A stretch of DNA of 64,000 nucleotides from Desertivirga arenae (GCF_017355785.1 NZ_JAFEWE010000003.1:310001-374000), one strand, 5' to 3'. Positions 17,352 to 25,290 are shown, counted from the stretch's first letter. The notes: generated by a model from the sequence alone, not told the origin. A program made the numbers and translations.

Positions 17352-17358
17352 CTCCTTT
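17352..17358 (-). promoter_or_regulatory. Shine-Dalgarno of the small membrane ORF
   Basis: AAAGGAG, 5-base spacer to the ATG at 17346. It is the main sign that this short ORF is translated. Confidence 0.55.
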
Positions 17359-17533
17359 TTTGATACTACTAAAGTAAGGTGGCAGTCTAATTAAAAGATT
17401 GATCTTCATCACTGCTGGCAGAGATTTACATCAAGTGAAGGCTTTAAGAATAAAGGGTGAATCTTATATAATTTGGATACGATAGGCAAACAATTGGGCC
17501 AACACCAAGTTGTTTTTGAAAACGAATAGAAAG

Positions 17534-17761
17534 ATGGAAGAGAATAAAAAAGAAAACCAGAAGGCATCCAATACCATAAAAGATCCAGATGATTGGACAA
17601 CTGGAAATGAACCCTTAACAGGAGCCCAGGAATCTTACTTAAAGACTCTTGCAGCAGAGGCTGGAGAAGAACTGGAAGATGACCTGACAAAAGCGGAAGC
17701 CTCAAAAAAAATTGATGAACTACAACATAAAACAGGACGAGGTCTGGAAAAGGAGGATTAG
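17534..17761 (+). CDS. DUF3072 small protein
   Basis: A 75-residue acidic soluble protein. The stretch KDPDDWTTGNEPLTGAQESYLKTLAAEAGEE followed by DLTKAEASKKIDELQHKTGRG is the DUF3072 signature, covering nearly the whole protein. The family occurs widely as small stress-associated proteins of unknown function. The ATG here is preferred over a TTG 24 bases upstream. It is divergent from the small membrane ORF and PRC-barrel pair, and all three are candidates for the same stress-related neighbourhood. It ends 2 bases before the convergent lipoprotein gene. Confidence 0.85.
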   Translation: MEENKKENQKASNTIKDPDDWTTGNEPLTGAQESYLKTLAAEAGEELEDDLTKAEASKKIDELQHKTGRGLEKED

Positions 17762-17763
17762 TA

Positions 17764-18612
17764 TTACTTTCCTCCAACCAGTCTTTGTTTCGTTACATTA
17801 AATCTCGCATTGACCCCTATTGCGAAAATAAAATTGTCTTGAGGGTATTCAGAATAGGTGAGATTTATTGATCGTGTTAACTGCATTTTTACCTTTATTG
17901 GCAACCAACCCAACTCTGCTACCAACCCTGGCTCCCACATTAAGCTTTTCGGATGGGCCTGTACAAATTGCAAATCGTTCAAGTCACTCTCAAGACTTGG
18001 GTACCCCCTCGAGCTTCCCTTGAAACCTATATCAACAAAGCTTAATTTTCCTGAAAACGCCAGGTCAAAAACTTTGCTCTTGTATCCCAGGCTAGGTTGT
18101 ACAAAAACTTTCGTAAAAGAGTTTTCTATTGTTCGATACAGACCAAAGCTATTAGTGACATTCCCTTTTCCAACCCCGCCGTAAATTTCGAACACGCCTT
18201 TCCTGTAAGACTCTCCCTTAGTTAATGCGGTAAAATATCCAAACGCCCCTTCGTAGTACGTCCCATCGCCCCAGTCTTTGCTTTCATTGCCTTCAGTAGT
18301 ATTCGACGTTTCAACTGTCCCCTCTTCTGCGGTTGCGCTAAAGATACTCGCCATAACAGCAGTATGTTTTCCAAACGCCCAGGCTCCTTGAAATTCACCG
18401 CCCGCATGTTCCCACCCAAGACTATCATGCAGATTGAAACTCAGCTCGTCCTTTTCAGTGAATAAAGGTGTAAAATTTGAACTCGGAGCATAGTAGTAAT
18501 GATTGCAGCCGCTTGAAAACAAAATAAAAGCAAAACCAATGAATGCAAGATATGAGCCGGAAAAGATTTGCCCTATTTTATCAGAGATAAAATTTGTTTT
18601 GGAATTAACCAT
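17764..18612 (-). CDS. Barrel-like outer-membrane lipoprotein, hypothetical
   Basis: A 282-residue protein with an N-terminal hydrophobic segment followed by a lipobox (FSSGC, about residue 36), so it is probably lipidated. The rest alternates polar and hydrophobic residues with many aromatics and glycines (GKHTAVMASIFSAT, FEIYGGVGKGNVTNSFGLY, KVFVQPSLGYKSKVFDLAFSGKLSFVD, NFIFAIGVNARFNV), the look of a small outer-membrane beta-barrel. Many Bacteroidetes lipoproteins with HYYYAP after the cysteine share this pattern; the function is unknown. It is transcribed alone, convergent with DUF3072. Confidence 0.75.
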   Translation of the reverse strand: MVNSKTNFISDKIGQIFSGSYLAFIGFAFILFSSGCNHYYYAPSSNFTPLFTEKDELSFNLHDSLGWEHAGGEFQGAWAFGKHTAVMASIFSATAEEGTVETSNTTEGNESKDWGDGTYYEGAFGYFTALTKGESYRKGVFEIYGGVGKGNVTNSFGLYRTIENSFTKVFVQPSLGYKSKVFDLAFSGKLSFVDIGFKGSSRGYPSLESDLNDLQFVQAHPKSLMWEPGLVAELGWLPIKVKMQLTRSINLTYSEYPQDNFIFAIGVNARFNVTKQRLVGGK

Positions 18613-18725
18613 TGTGATAAGTAAAATTCGGTATCTAATATAATAAATTAATTTTTATACTCATGAGCTTGTAAATGTTTATGTGTTAGAACTTTAAGCT
18701 ACACATCAGTGAAATATGAAAACAA

Positions 18726-18971
18726 GGAGCAAATGAAAACAAATCATGTAAGTTTCTAAGTGATATTCCCTAACCGCTTTACATGGTACATTATCCGCTT
18801 GTTTATTTTTACGTAGCCTGGATCAGTAATAATAAAGGAATCACCCTGCTGCAAGCCTCGCCCTATGCATTACTAATTCTAATAGGCTCGGTTGTGTTAG
18901 CGTACGCCGCATTTAAATGGTACGATGAACCTGTTCGTAAATGGTTAAAGAAGAGGTCTCTGTTTGGCTAA
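18726..18971 (+). pseudogene. Decayed 3' end of an acyltransferase_3 (OafA-like) gene
   Basis: Frame reading gives CKFLSDIP-stop-PLYMVHYPLVYFYVAW and then two hydrophobic segments ending in YDEPVRKWLKKRS. This is the C-terminus of membrane acyltransferase_3 proteins, where the motif normally reads GDISYPLYxVHYPLxY and the protein ends after a membrane helix with a conserved basic tail. Here Ser-Tyr has become Pro-stop (CCC TAA) and the first roughly 300 codons are absent. The fragment from the ATG at 18783 could still be translated but would be a two-helix remnant. It is an old deletion scar. Confidence 0.7.
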
Positions 18972-18999
18972 AGCAAAAAACACATATCATCTTTCTTGC

Positions 19000-19037
19000 A
19001 AAAGAGATCGCAAGTTAGACCACTTGCGATCTCTTTT
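19000..19037. terminator. Bidirectional terminator
   Basis: A perfect 16-bp stem, AAAAGAGATCGCAAGT and its complement, has a 6-base loop, with A/T-runs at both ends. It lies 8 bases past the stop of the AhpD-like gene on the minus strand. Confidence 0.85.
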
Positions 19038-19044
19038 AAGTAGC

Positions 19045-19497
19045 TTAAGCAAGGCTTTCCCCTATTAATAAGTGTGTGCTTAGCACAATCCTGTTCCAGA
19101 GATTGATGGTAGTAACTGCCATTATAATATCAGCAATCTGGGTTTCGCTAAAAAACTGTAAGGCCTTTGTGTAGGTCTCCTCTGTTAATCCTTTTTGATG
19201 GATCAACGTTATCTCTTCCGTTATTGCCAACACAACCTTTTCCTCTTCCGTAAAAACACCCTCAACTTCTTTCCAGGCATTTAGCAAGAAAATACGTTGG
19301 TTAGTTTCGCCACTTTTAATTGCGTCTTGCGTGTGAATATTAATACAAAACGCACAACCATTTATTTGGGAAGCACGGATTTTAATGAGTTCCTTAGTTG
19401 TTTTAGAGATAGAACACTGTGAAAGATAGGTTTCTAAACCAATCATTGCTTTCAGAGCATTTGGAGCTACTGCTTTAATGTTAAATCGTTTTTGCAT
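19045..19497 (-). CDS. Carboxymuconolactone decarboxylase family (AhpD-like) protein
   Basis: The 150-residue cytoplasmic protein has the CMD/AhpD fold. The catalytic CxxC (C48, C51 in NGCAFCINIHTQDAIKSGE) and the following His-containing helix are intact, which predicts alkylhydroperoxidase-like disulfide chemistry. Length and the RASQINGCAFC start of the motif match the single-domain family. The Crp/Fnr-type gene lies 66 bases upstream on the same strand, a pairing often seen in Bacteroidetes, so the regulator may act on this gene in response to oxidative stress. A strong terminator follows. Confidence 0.92.
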   Translation of the reverse strand: MQKRFNIKAVAPNALKAMIGLETYLSQCSISKTTKELIKIRASQINGCAFCINIHTQDAIKSGETNQRIFLLNAWKEVEGVFTEEEKVVLAITEEITLIHQKGLTEETYTKALQFFSETQIADIIMAVTTINLWNRIVLSTHLLIGESLA

Positions 19498-19563
19498 TTT
19501 ATTTCTTTTTGAATTGTTGAATACAAAATTGAAAAATGCTAAAACGGAAAAACTTAAACTGGT

Positions 19564-20139
19564 TTAAGAAATATACCTCTTACGGATCTCGCTTAAATAC
19601 TCTGGTGTGAATCCCAGATAGGAGGCGATTAAGTACTGGGGAACACGTTGTACAAATTCGGGATGATTTCTAACAGCCTGGGCATAAAACTCTTCTTTCG
19701 AAAACGAAAAAAGATATTGGATTCGTCTTTGAGCCGCTGCAAAAGCCCGCTGGTATACAAACCGGAAATACCGTTCCATTATCGGAAATGCCTTTAGTAG
19801 TTTTTCCTGATTGTCTTGTGTTATATAAAGTATCGTAGATTGCTCTACAGCTTGAATATAAAAATCTGAGGGCATTTTGTTTTCGTAGGCAAAGTTGTCG
19901 GTAAGCCACCAGGTTTCAATCGCAAATTCAGTGGTTTGTTCTGTCCCTTTTTCGTTGATAAAAAACTTCCGCAGCAAGCCTGTTAATACAAAGTAATGAT
20001 GTTTGCAAATTTGGCCTTCCTCTAGTAAGTTTTCTTTTTTACCTACTTGCTTGGTATCAAAGAACTTTTTTATTTCGTCAAATTCATCATCAGAAACGTG
20101 TACGAACTTTTCTATATGTTTTTTAAGAATATCCAACAT
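19564..20139 (-). CDS. Crp/Fnr family transcriptional regulator
   Basis: The 191-residue protein has a cyclic-nucleotide-binding-like beta-roll (about 10-115, with NLLEEGQICKHHYFVLTGLLRKFF and TEQTTEFAIETWWLTDN). A C-terminal helix-turn-helix follows at about 145-190 (YAQAVRNHPEFVQRVPQYLIASYLGFTPEYLSEIRKR). No FNR-type N-terminal cysteines are present and the cNMP-contact residues are not conserved, so the ligand is unknown. It is likely a regulator of the adjacent AhpD-like gene. A 19-base palindrome about 78 bases upstream is a candidate operator. Confidence 0.9.
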   Translation of the reverse strand: MLDILKKHIEKFVHVSDDEFDEIKKFFDTKQVGKKENLLEEGQICKHHYFVLTGLLRKFFINEKGTEQTTEFAIETWWLTDNFAYENKMPSDFYIQAVEQSTILYITQDNQEKLLKAFPIMERYFRFVYQRAFAAAQRRIQYLFSFSKEEFYAQAVRNHPEFVQRVPQYLIASYLGFTPEYLSEIRKRYIS

Positions 20140-20216
20140 TTGGGTTAAAAGAGTTTTAAGGTTGCAGGTAAGGAGTAGCCTAAGCCTATCTGCTGTTACC
20201 TGCTCGAATATAGCAT

Positions 20217-20235
20217 ATTTACGTAATGCGTAAAT
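20217..20235 (-). promoter_or_regulatory. Palindrome upstream of the Crp/Fnr gene
   Basis: ATTTACG-TAATG-CGTAAAT, 7-bp perfect arms with a 5-base spacer. It is a candidate binding site for the regulator itself or another dimeric protein. It does not match the classical CRP box. Confidence 0.45.
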
Positions 20236-20318
20236 GTGGTTTTAACGATAGAACATGGGAGTTCAGATGGTTATGACTCGGGGGCTTTAAGAAGCCATTT
20301 AGTACTCTCCTATTTGGG

Positions 20319-20894
20319 TTATATTTTGACAACGATGATTAGGCCCGTCGACCAATTCATTTTGGTTAATCTAATATCGTCTCGGCCTGCCAGGTAGGAC
20401 ACTAAACGATCAACGTTTTTTTGGTGCCCCTCAGGCCAGTTTGATTGCGGAAGCATATCATCAATAACATATATTCCACCAGTCTTCAGTAATTCTATAG
20501 TTTCGTCTAACATTTCATATTTCCCTGGCCAGGCGTCGGCAAATATGAGATCAAACTTCTTATCCTGATTGTTCTTAATCCAACTGTTTCCATCTTCGCA
20601 AACGATGCATACCCGGGAATCATTTTGAAAATGCTTTTTTGCTATCGCCAAATAAACTTCGCTATTGTCAATTGATGTTACACGAGAATTTTTATCCATT
20701 GCCTCCACTATCCAGGAAAGAGAAAGGCCAGTCCCCGTACCAAGTTCTAGAAATTGCCCATTCGGCTTACTAGTCACTAATGTTCGTAGCAAACTTCCTG
20801 TTTGTAGATCAGAAGGCATTGAGAAATTGATACTCGTTGATTCTTTGTGTATCAATTCGTAGCCGTCAGGTAGGGTAATAAGATTGTCGTTCAT
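20319..20894 (-). CDS. SAM-dependent O-methyltransferase-like protein
   Basis: The 191-residue cytoplasmic enzyme has a class I methyltransferase fold. Motif I is FLELGTGTGLSLSWIVEAM (about 55-73), followed by the acidic end of strand 2 (VTSIDNSEVYLAIAKKHF). Motif post-II is FDLIFADAWPGKYE, and GGIYVIDDMLP holds the metal-site-like Asp pair of catechol O-methyltransferase relatives. The small-molecule substrate is not predictable. It is transcribed alone, with a long upstream gap. Confidence 0.88.
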   Translation of the reverse strand: MNDNLITLPDGYELIHKESTSINFSMPSDLQTGSLLRTLVTSKPNGQFLELGTGTGLSLSWIVEAMDKNSRVTSIDNSEVYLAIAKKHFQNDSRVCIVCEDGNSWIKNNQDKKFDLIFADAWPGKYEMLDETIELLKTGGIYVIDDMLPQSNWPEGHQKNVDRLVSYLAGRDDIRLTKMNWSTGLIIVVKI

Positions 20895-21166
20895 TTCCTT
20901 GTGATAATGGTAATGTTTAAATTTAAGAATACTGGAATTTCCTTTGTTTGCTCGAATCTATGAAGATTATTTGTAAGTTGAAAATACGGTGATGCAGTTG
21001 TGATGAAAGGTTTTGGACTTAGAAACGTGTCTGGGAAAATGTAGGTCACCTGATAAAAAATCCCTGAATAGTACCATTGGATCCGTCAAACCTACCATAA
21101 GCGATATACCAAAGACAGTAGTTTTGCAGCAGGACGCACCTTTTTAATTATTCCATTCCAATAAGT

Positions 21167-21676
21167 ATGAAAAATTACCTTTTAAAGTTTAAAACAGCGG
21201 ACAAAAGTCCGGCACGTAACACTCTGGAGTTTTCGTTTTACTCAGGTCTCGGAGGATTGCTAGCAATTTCTATTATAGCAGTATTATCCGAAAGGACATC
21301 GATTCCGCTTATTATGGCTCCCTTTGGTGCATCCTGTGTACTTGCGTTCGGAGTTCCGGATAGTCCCCTGGCACAACCAAGAAATATTCTAGGTGGACAC
21401 CTTATATCAAGCTTAATAGGTGTTTTATGCTATTCCATTTTGGGTAATTCCTGGTATTCCCTGGCTATCGGAGTTGGTCTTGCCATTTTTATCATGCAAC
21501 TAACCCAAACAACTCATCCTCCCGCTGGAGCAGATCCATTAGTAATTATTTTGGCTGGAGCATCTTGGAAGTTTCTAATAAATCCCGTATTATCTGGTTC
21601 ATTAATTTTAGTTGTTGTAGCTTTAATTTTTAACAACATTCATTCTAAACGTAAATATCCTAAGTATTGGAAGTAG
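21167..21676 (+). CDS. HPP family membrane protein
   Basis: The 169-residue inner-membrane protein has four hydrophobic segments and the eponymous motif TTHPPAGADPL at about 122-132. PFGASCVLAFGVPDSPLAQPRNILGGHLISSLIGVL is the other conserved block. HPP proteins have been linked to nitrite transport in chloroplasts and cyanobacteria; in this context the substrate is unknown. A TAGTTTTG box at 21119-21126 may be its -7 promoter element. The DUF1801 gene begins 11 bases later on the same strand. Confidence 0.9.
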   Translation: MKNYLLKFKTADKSPARNTLEFSFYSGLGGLLAISIIAVLSERTSIPLIMAPFGASCVLAFGVPDSPLAQPRNILGGHLISSLIGVLCYSILGNSWYSLAIGVGLAIFIMQLTQTTHPPAGADPLVIILAGASWKFLINPVLSGSLILVVVALIFNNIHSKRKYPKYWK

Positions 21677-21687
21677 TTAGCAATAAA

Positions 21688-22059
21688 ATGGTGGAGGAAC
21701 TTCATAATTACTATCTGAATAAAGAAGAGCCAAACAAGAGCAGCTTACTTGCGTTACGAAGTATTATTCTTGGCCAAGACACAAATATTACCGAAACGCA
21801 GAAGTGGGGAATGCCTTGCTTCTGCTATAAGAAAAAAATGTTTTGCTATTTGTGGATCGATAAAAAGACGGACGAGCCGTATATTCTTATGGTAGAAGGA
21901 AAATATCTTGACTACCCCGAATTGGAAGAAGGTGCGCGTTCACGAATGAAAATTCTTAGAGTTAATCCAAACCAAGATTTGCCTATAAAGACAATTGAAA
22001 ACATTTTGCAAAAAGCTTTAGACTTATATAAGAGCGGAACAATAAAAATTAAACAATGA
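21688..22059 (+). CDS. DUF1801 domain protein
   Basis: A 123-residue cytoplasmic protein matching the DUF1801 (YdhG-like) pattern: an N-terminal helical part (MVEELHNYYLNKEEPNKSSLLALRSIIL), then TETQKWGMPCFCYKKKMFCYLWIDKKTDEPYILMVEGKYL and a C-terminal helix (KTIENILQKALDLYKSG). The fold is shared with proteins of the frataxin-like group; the function is unproven. ATG at this site is chosen instead of a TTG that would overlap the HPP gene. Probably cotranscribed with HPP. Confidence 0.83.
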   Translation: MVEELHNYYLNKEEPNKSSLLALRSIILGQDTNITETQKWGMPCFCYKKKMFCYLWIDKKTDEPYILMVEGKYLDYPELEEGARSRMKILRVNPNQDLPIKTIENILQKALDLYKSGTIKIKQ

Positions 22060-22244
22060 CCGATTGAAAAGCACATAGGCGTAATTGCATCATGCAAAGA
22101 TACTTATCGACCAACATCCTAATCACCAGCAGTCTTTAATAACCTTTTTACTACCTTTAAGAAAGTTTTGTATAATGACTTCGCATAAAACACTTTAAAG
22201 TTAGCTCTGATAGTGATAACCCGACACATTTACTAAAGACCGAC

Positions 22245-22757
22245 ATGAACAAGGAAGTATTATTTACCGAACGACAAAGATTTAATCAATGGTGGCTATG
22301 GTTAATTCTGTTAGGAATTAATGGATTATTCATTTTCGGAGTATATAAGCAAGTTCTAGGTGGACAACAATTTGGTGACAAGCCAATGAGCAACGAGGGC
22401 CTATTATTTGCAACTGGCTTAACTATTATGCTTACTGTTCTGTTTATCAATTTCCGCCTCGAAACTCAGATAAAAAGGGATGGAATCTATGTAAGATTCT
22501 TTCCTTTTCATTTTTCTTATAAACATTTCACATGGGACAAAATCTCAAAATCCTTTGTAAGAAAATATCGGCCCCTAAGCGAATATGGTGGCTGGGGCCT
22601 ACGACTAGGACTTTTTGGAAAAGGTAAAGCATATAACGTGTCAGGCGACAAGGGTTTACAACTTGAGTTTACTGACCATAATAGATTGCTGATCGGAACA
22701 AATAAGCCAGAGGAACTGACGGCAACACTTGAGGAAATAGGACAACTGCGGACGTAA
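22245..22757 (+). CDS. Two-helix membrane protein (DUF6141-like)
   Basis: A 170-residue protein with two membrane helices near the N-terminus (WWLWLILLGINGLFIFGVY and GLLFATGLTIMLTVLFINF) and a cytoplasmic beta-rich domain resembling a PH-like fold. It ends in LEFTDHNRLLIGTNKPEELTATLEEI. The sequence fits my recollection of the DUF6141 group, but I could not check. The W at IRDW-type position (FTWDKISKSFVRKYRPLSEYGGWGLRLG) is typical of such PH-like membrane-adjacent domains. Function unknown; single gene. Confidence 0.72.
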   Translation: MNKEVLFTERQRFNQWWLWLILLGINGLFIFGVYKQVLGGQQFGDKPMSNEGLLFATGLTIMLTVLFINFRLETQIKRDGIYVRFFPFHFSYKHFTWDKISKSFVRKYRPLSEYGGWGLRLGLFGKGKAYNVSGDKGLQLEFTDHNRLLIGTNKPEELTATLEEIGQLRT

Positions 22758-22816
22758 GAATCATATTCAGCTAACAGGTGTTGCAAAAATGGCAGGTAAA
22801 GCATTTTAATTACGAT

Positions 22817-23158
22817 ATGAAGAACAATCAAATTAACTACGTTGAATTCAAAGCTAAAGACCTTGGCGAAGTAAAGGAATTTTATACAAGGGTGTTTAAT
22901 TGGACTTTTACTGACTATGGTCCAGATTACATAGCCTTTTCAGAAAGCGGATTAGAAGGAGGTTTTGAAAAGTTCGACGGTGAAGTACTGAACGGCGCTT
23001 TAATTGTCCTTTATCATGAGAATTTAGATGAAATTAAAGAGGAAGTTATTCGGGCCGGGGGAAAGATCTCAAGAGATATTTTTTCTTTCCCGGGTGGCAG
23101 GCGATTTCATTTTATAGACCCTTCTGAAAACGAGCTTGCGATTTGGTCTGACAAGTAG
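22817..23158 (+). CDS. VOC family (glyoxalase-like) protein
   Basis: A 113-residue vicinal-oxygen-chelate protein with one VOC module: NYVEFKAKDLGEVKEFYTRVFNWTF at the N-terminus, ALIVLYHENLDEIKEEVIRAGGKISRDIFSFPGGRRFHFIDPSENELAIWS at the C-terminus. A Glu near ENELAIW is the usual C-terminal metal ligand position. Such small VOC proteins act as dimers; the substrate is unknown. ATG here is preferred to a GTG 39 bases upstream. Confidence 0.88.
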   Translation: MKNNQINYVEFKAKDLGEVKEFYTRVFNWTFTDYGPDYIAFSESGLEGGFEKFDGEVLNGALIVLYHENLDEIKEEVIRAGGKISRDIFSFPGGRRFHFIDPSENELAIWSDK

Positions 23159-23221
23159 TACCCGGGTTGAGTTTGCTATTTGTAGTACATTTCGATGCGC
23201 CTTAATTTAAATGCATTTCAA

Positions 23222-23953
23222 ATGTCTTTTATTACCGACACTTTAACGTCCATAGCTCATCGTCCCTGGGCTCTGCCGAAGGGACGATGGAGCTATTATC
23301 AAGAATGGAACAATGCACTTTTCTTACACTATGTTGTTCCTGTCGAGATCTTGAGGTCTTTGGTTCCTGGTATGCTTGAACTGGACACTTATCAAGGTCA
23401 GGCGTGGGTGTCTGTGGTCGCTTTCAAAATGGAAAATATAAGGCCCCGAAGGTTTCCGGCTCTTTCTTTTCTCTCAAACTTTTGGGAAATAAATGTGAGG
23501 ACCTATGTGATCAAAGGCAATAAAAGAGGCGTTTATTTTTTAAATATTGAGGCGGAAAAACTTCTATCCGCTTTTATCTCACGAAATCTTTCTGGGCTCC
23601 CTTATGAAAAGTCAAACATCTCTGTCTCTACTTCCAGCAGTTCCAACTTATTTATAGCCTCTAATATCGCTAAGGACTTTAAATTGAAGGCTGATTTTGA
23701 AGTTCAGGAGAAGATAATAGCTAAAAGTAACTTAGACAACTGGCTTACTGAGAGATACTGTTTATACTTACCACGGGAAAATAAATTATTTAGGTATGAG
23801 ATTCACCATGAGGAATGGGAAATAGCAAAAGTCCTTTTGAAGCGACTTGACATAAACTATAAAATAGAGAAACTGGAAATATCATCCACCCCAGATTTAG
23901 TTCACTATTCAAAAGGTGTTCGGGTATTAGCCTGGCAACGAAGTGAGTGCTAA
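23222..23953 (+). CDS. DUF2071 (YqjF-like) protein
   Basis: A 243-residue cytoplasmic protein of the YqjF/DUF2071 (acetoacetate-decarboxylase-like fold) group. The conserved WNNALFLHYVVPVEILRSLVPGMLELDTYQGQAWVSVVAFKM block is at about 30-72, followed by FWEINVRTYVIKGNKRGVYFLNIEAEKLL. B. subtilis YqjF is used as a nitroaromatic-responsive gene, with no proven enzyme activity. A second ATG 27 bases upstream (23195) is in frame and is an equally possible start. Confidence 0.85.
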   Translation: MSFITDTLTSIAHRPWALPKGRWSYYQEWNNALFLHYVVPVEILRSLVPGMLELDTYQGQAWVSVVAFKMENIRPRRFPALSFLSNFWEINVRTYVIKGNKRGVYFLNIEAEKLLSAFISRNLSGLPYEKSNISVSTSSSSNLFIASNIAKDFKLKADFEVQEKIIAKSNLDNWLTERYCLYLPRENKLFRYEIHHEEWEIAKVLLKRLDINYKIEKLEISSTPDLVHYSKGVRVLAWQRSEC

Positions 23954-23969
23954 AATTACACGTCATATA

Positions 23970-24003
23970 ACAGATCACCCTCCAGAAATGTAGGGTGATC
24001 TGT
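23970..24003. terminator. Hairpin after DUF2071 gene
   Basis: A perfect 12-bp stem, ACAGATCACCCT / AGGGTGATCTGT, has a 10-base loop 17 bases past the stop codon. It lacks a U-run on the plus strand, so termination is likely but not certain. Confidence 0.5.
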
Positions 24004-24062
24004 CACAAAGAACAATAGTATTCTCCACTCAACACTTAAACTTTAAAGAAAACTTAGTACAT

Positions 24063-24470
24063 ATGATGCCATTAAACCGACGCTACATGCACTTCAACTT
24101 CATAGCGGGTGACAATTTTGAATTGAATAGTTTGAACGACATAGAGAAGTTTCTAGAAACCTACCCAGACTTTCAGACTGTTGTTCTTGCTAATGAAGAT
24201 GAACTCAACGTATTGTTGGAATTAATGGGGATAAATGAATTCTTGAACCATGACTTAGAAAGTAAGGAGTTTTCGAAATACTGGAATCTATCGGACTTCA
24301 GACTTCCCGAATTTAATGATCAACAATTTGAACAGTTCTACAAAAAGTGGCTCACTATCTCCAGAAGAGACAATAATATGGACGAGTATTGTAGTCTAAT
24401 CTTTCTTCAAGGATTAAGTAAAAAATGGAACATCCTTAAGTATCGACTGGTTCTTTTGAGTAGAATCTAA
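24063..24470 (+). CDS. Hypothetical acidic protein (135 aa)
   Basis: A 135-residue soluble protein without signal peptide or membrane helix. It is acidic and helical (LNSLNDIEKFLETYPDFQTVVLANEDELNVLLELM, FNDQQFEQFYKKWLTISRRDNNMDEYCS). The context of helices with scattered aromatics is compatible with a small immunity or regulatory protein, but I do not recognise any family and give no function. It lies among single plus-strand genes, with a hairpin before it and a decayed gene after it. Confidence 0.6.
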   Translation: MMPLNRRYMHFNFIAGDNFELNSLNDIEKFLETYPDFQTVVLANEDELNVLLELMGINEFLNHDLESKEFSKYWNLSDFRLPEFNDQQFEQFYKKWLTISRRDNNMDEYCSLIFLQGLSKKWNILKYRLVLLSRI

Positions 24471-24491
24471 CATCACTCGACCCAAGTCCTA

Positions 24492-24638
24492 TTACTTAAA
24501 AAATTCTCCGGCTTCCTTCACTATGGATTCCATGAGTTCCTTAGCGCTGGTATGTTTTAAAACAGGTGCGATTTGCCCGCCCCAGAATAGGATCATAGAG
24601 CGATGAAGGTAATTTAAACTCCAGAGGATTAAGCCCTC
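24492..24638 (-). pseudogene. Decayed 3' end of a nitronate monooxygenase-like gene
   Basis: The minus strand reads NYLHRSMILFWGGQIAPVL followed by KHTSAKELMESIVKEAGEFF, Lys and stop. This is the C-terminal end of 2-nitropropane dioxygenase/nitronate monooxygenase proteins, where xWAGQxAxLLK and a final Glu-rich helix are conserved. Upstream in the same frame there is a TGA at 24641-24639, and no further homology before the DUF4269 gene. About 90% of the gene is missing. The identification rests on about 40 residues by eye. Confidence 0.55.
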
Positions 24639-24702
24639 TCAAAAAGAATCTTTAAAATTGACTTTTATAATTTTAACTTTCGAAAGGTAATGAAATTGCG
24701 AT

Positions 24703-25227
24703 ATGAATTTTGAGAATATTGATTATTTACAATTCGGTACTGCCCGTCAACGGAAAGCAGATTCAGTGTTAGTGAATAACAACGTTTTCTCAAAGCTTAA
24801 GAGGTTTGATCCTATCCTGGCAGGTACAATTCCTATCAACATTGATATTGAAAACAGCGACCTTGATATTATTTGCTACTTTTTAGACAAGCAAGAGTTT
24901 CAAGAAACCATAGTCGATAATTTTGGAACCGAAAAGAACTTTATAATTAGAGAGCGGCTGATTTCTGGCACCCTATCTATTGTTGCCAATTGTTTTATAG
25001 AGGAGTTTGAGATTGAGATTTTCGGACAAAATATACCGACCAAGCAGCAGTTTGCATATAGGCATTTAGTAGTCGAACATAATTTGCTTATGAAACACGG
25101 CGACAAGCTTAGACAGCAGATAATTGAATTAAAACGACAAGGATATAAGACAGAACCAGCGTTTGCCTTAGCCCTTGGTTTAACTGGCGACCCGTATATT
25201 GAACTGCTAAAATTTGAAAGCCAATAA
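24703..25227 (+). CDS. DUF4269 nucleotidyltransferase-like protein
   Basis: A 174-residue cytoplasmic protein matching DUF4269 throughout: YLQFGTARQRKADSVLVNNNVFSKL, then PILAGTIPINIDIENSDLDIICYF with the DxDxx pattern of a nucleotidyltransferase active site. A second acidic strand (EIEIFGQNIPTKQQFAYRHLVVEHNLL) and a C-terminal helix with GLTGDPYIELL complete it. Family members look like small MNT-type nucleotidyltransferases; the substrate is unknown. Single gene. Confidence 0.86.
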   Translation: MNFENIDYLQFGTARQRKADSVLVNNNVFSKLKRFDPILAGTIPINIDIENSDLDIICYFLDKQEFQETIVDNFGTEKNFIIRERLISGTLSIVANCFIEEFEIEIFGQNIPTKQQFAYRHLVVEHNLLMKHGDKLRQQIIELKRQGYKTEPAFALALGLTGDPYIELLKFESQ

Positions 25228-25290
25228 CAGAATCCTGAACAACCAAGAGCACTTAAATGAAGGTATTTTTTAACTCCCCTCCTATTAAAG

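Noticed and set aside
20895-24062. Integron-like cassette array
   Set aside because: Several single small genes point the same way, but I see no repeated attC-like inverted elements between them and no integrase in the window.
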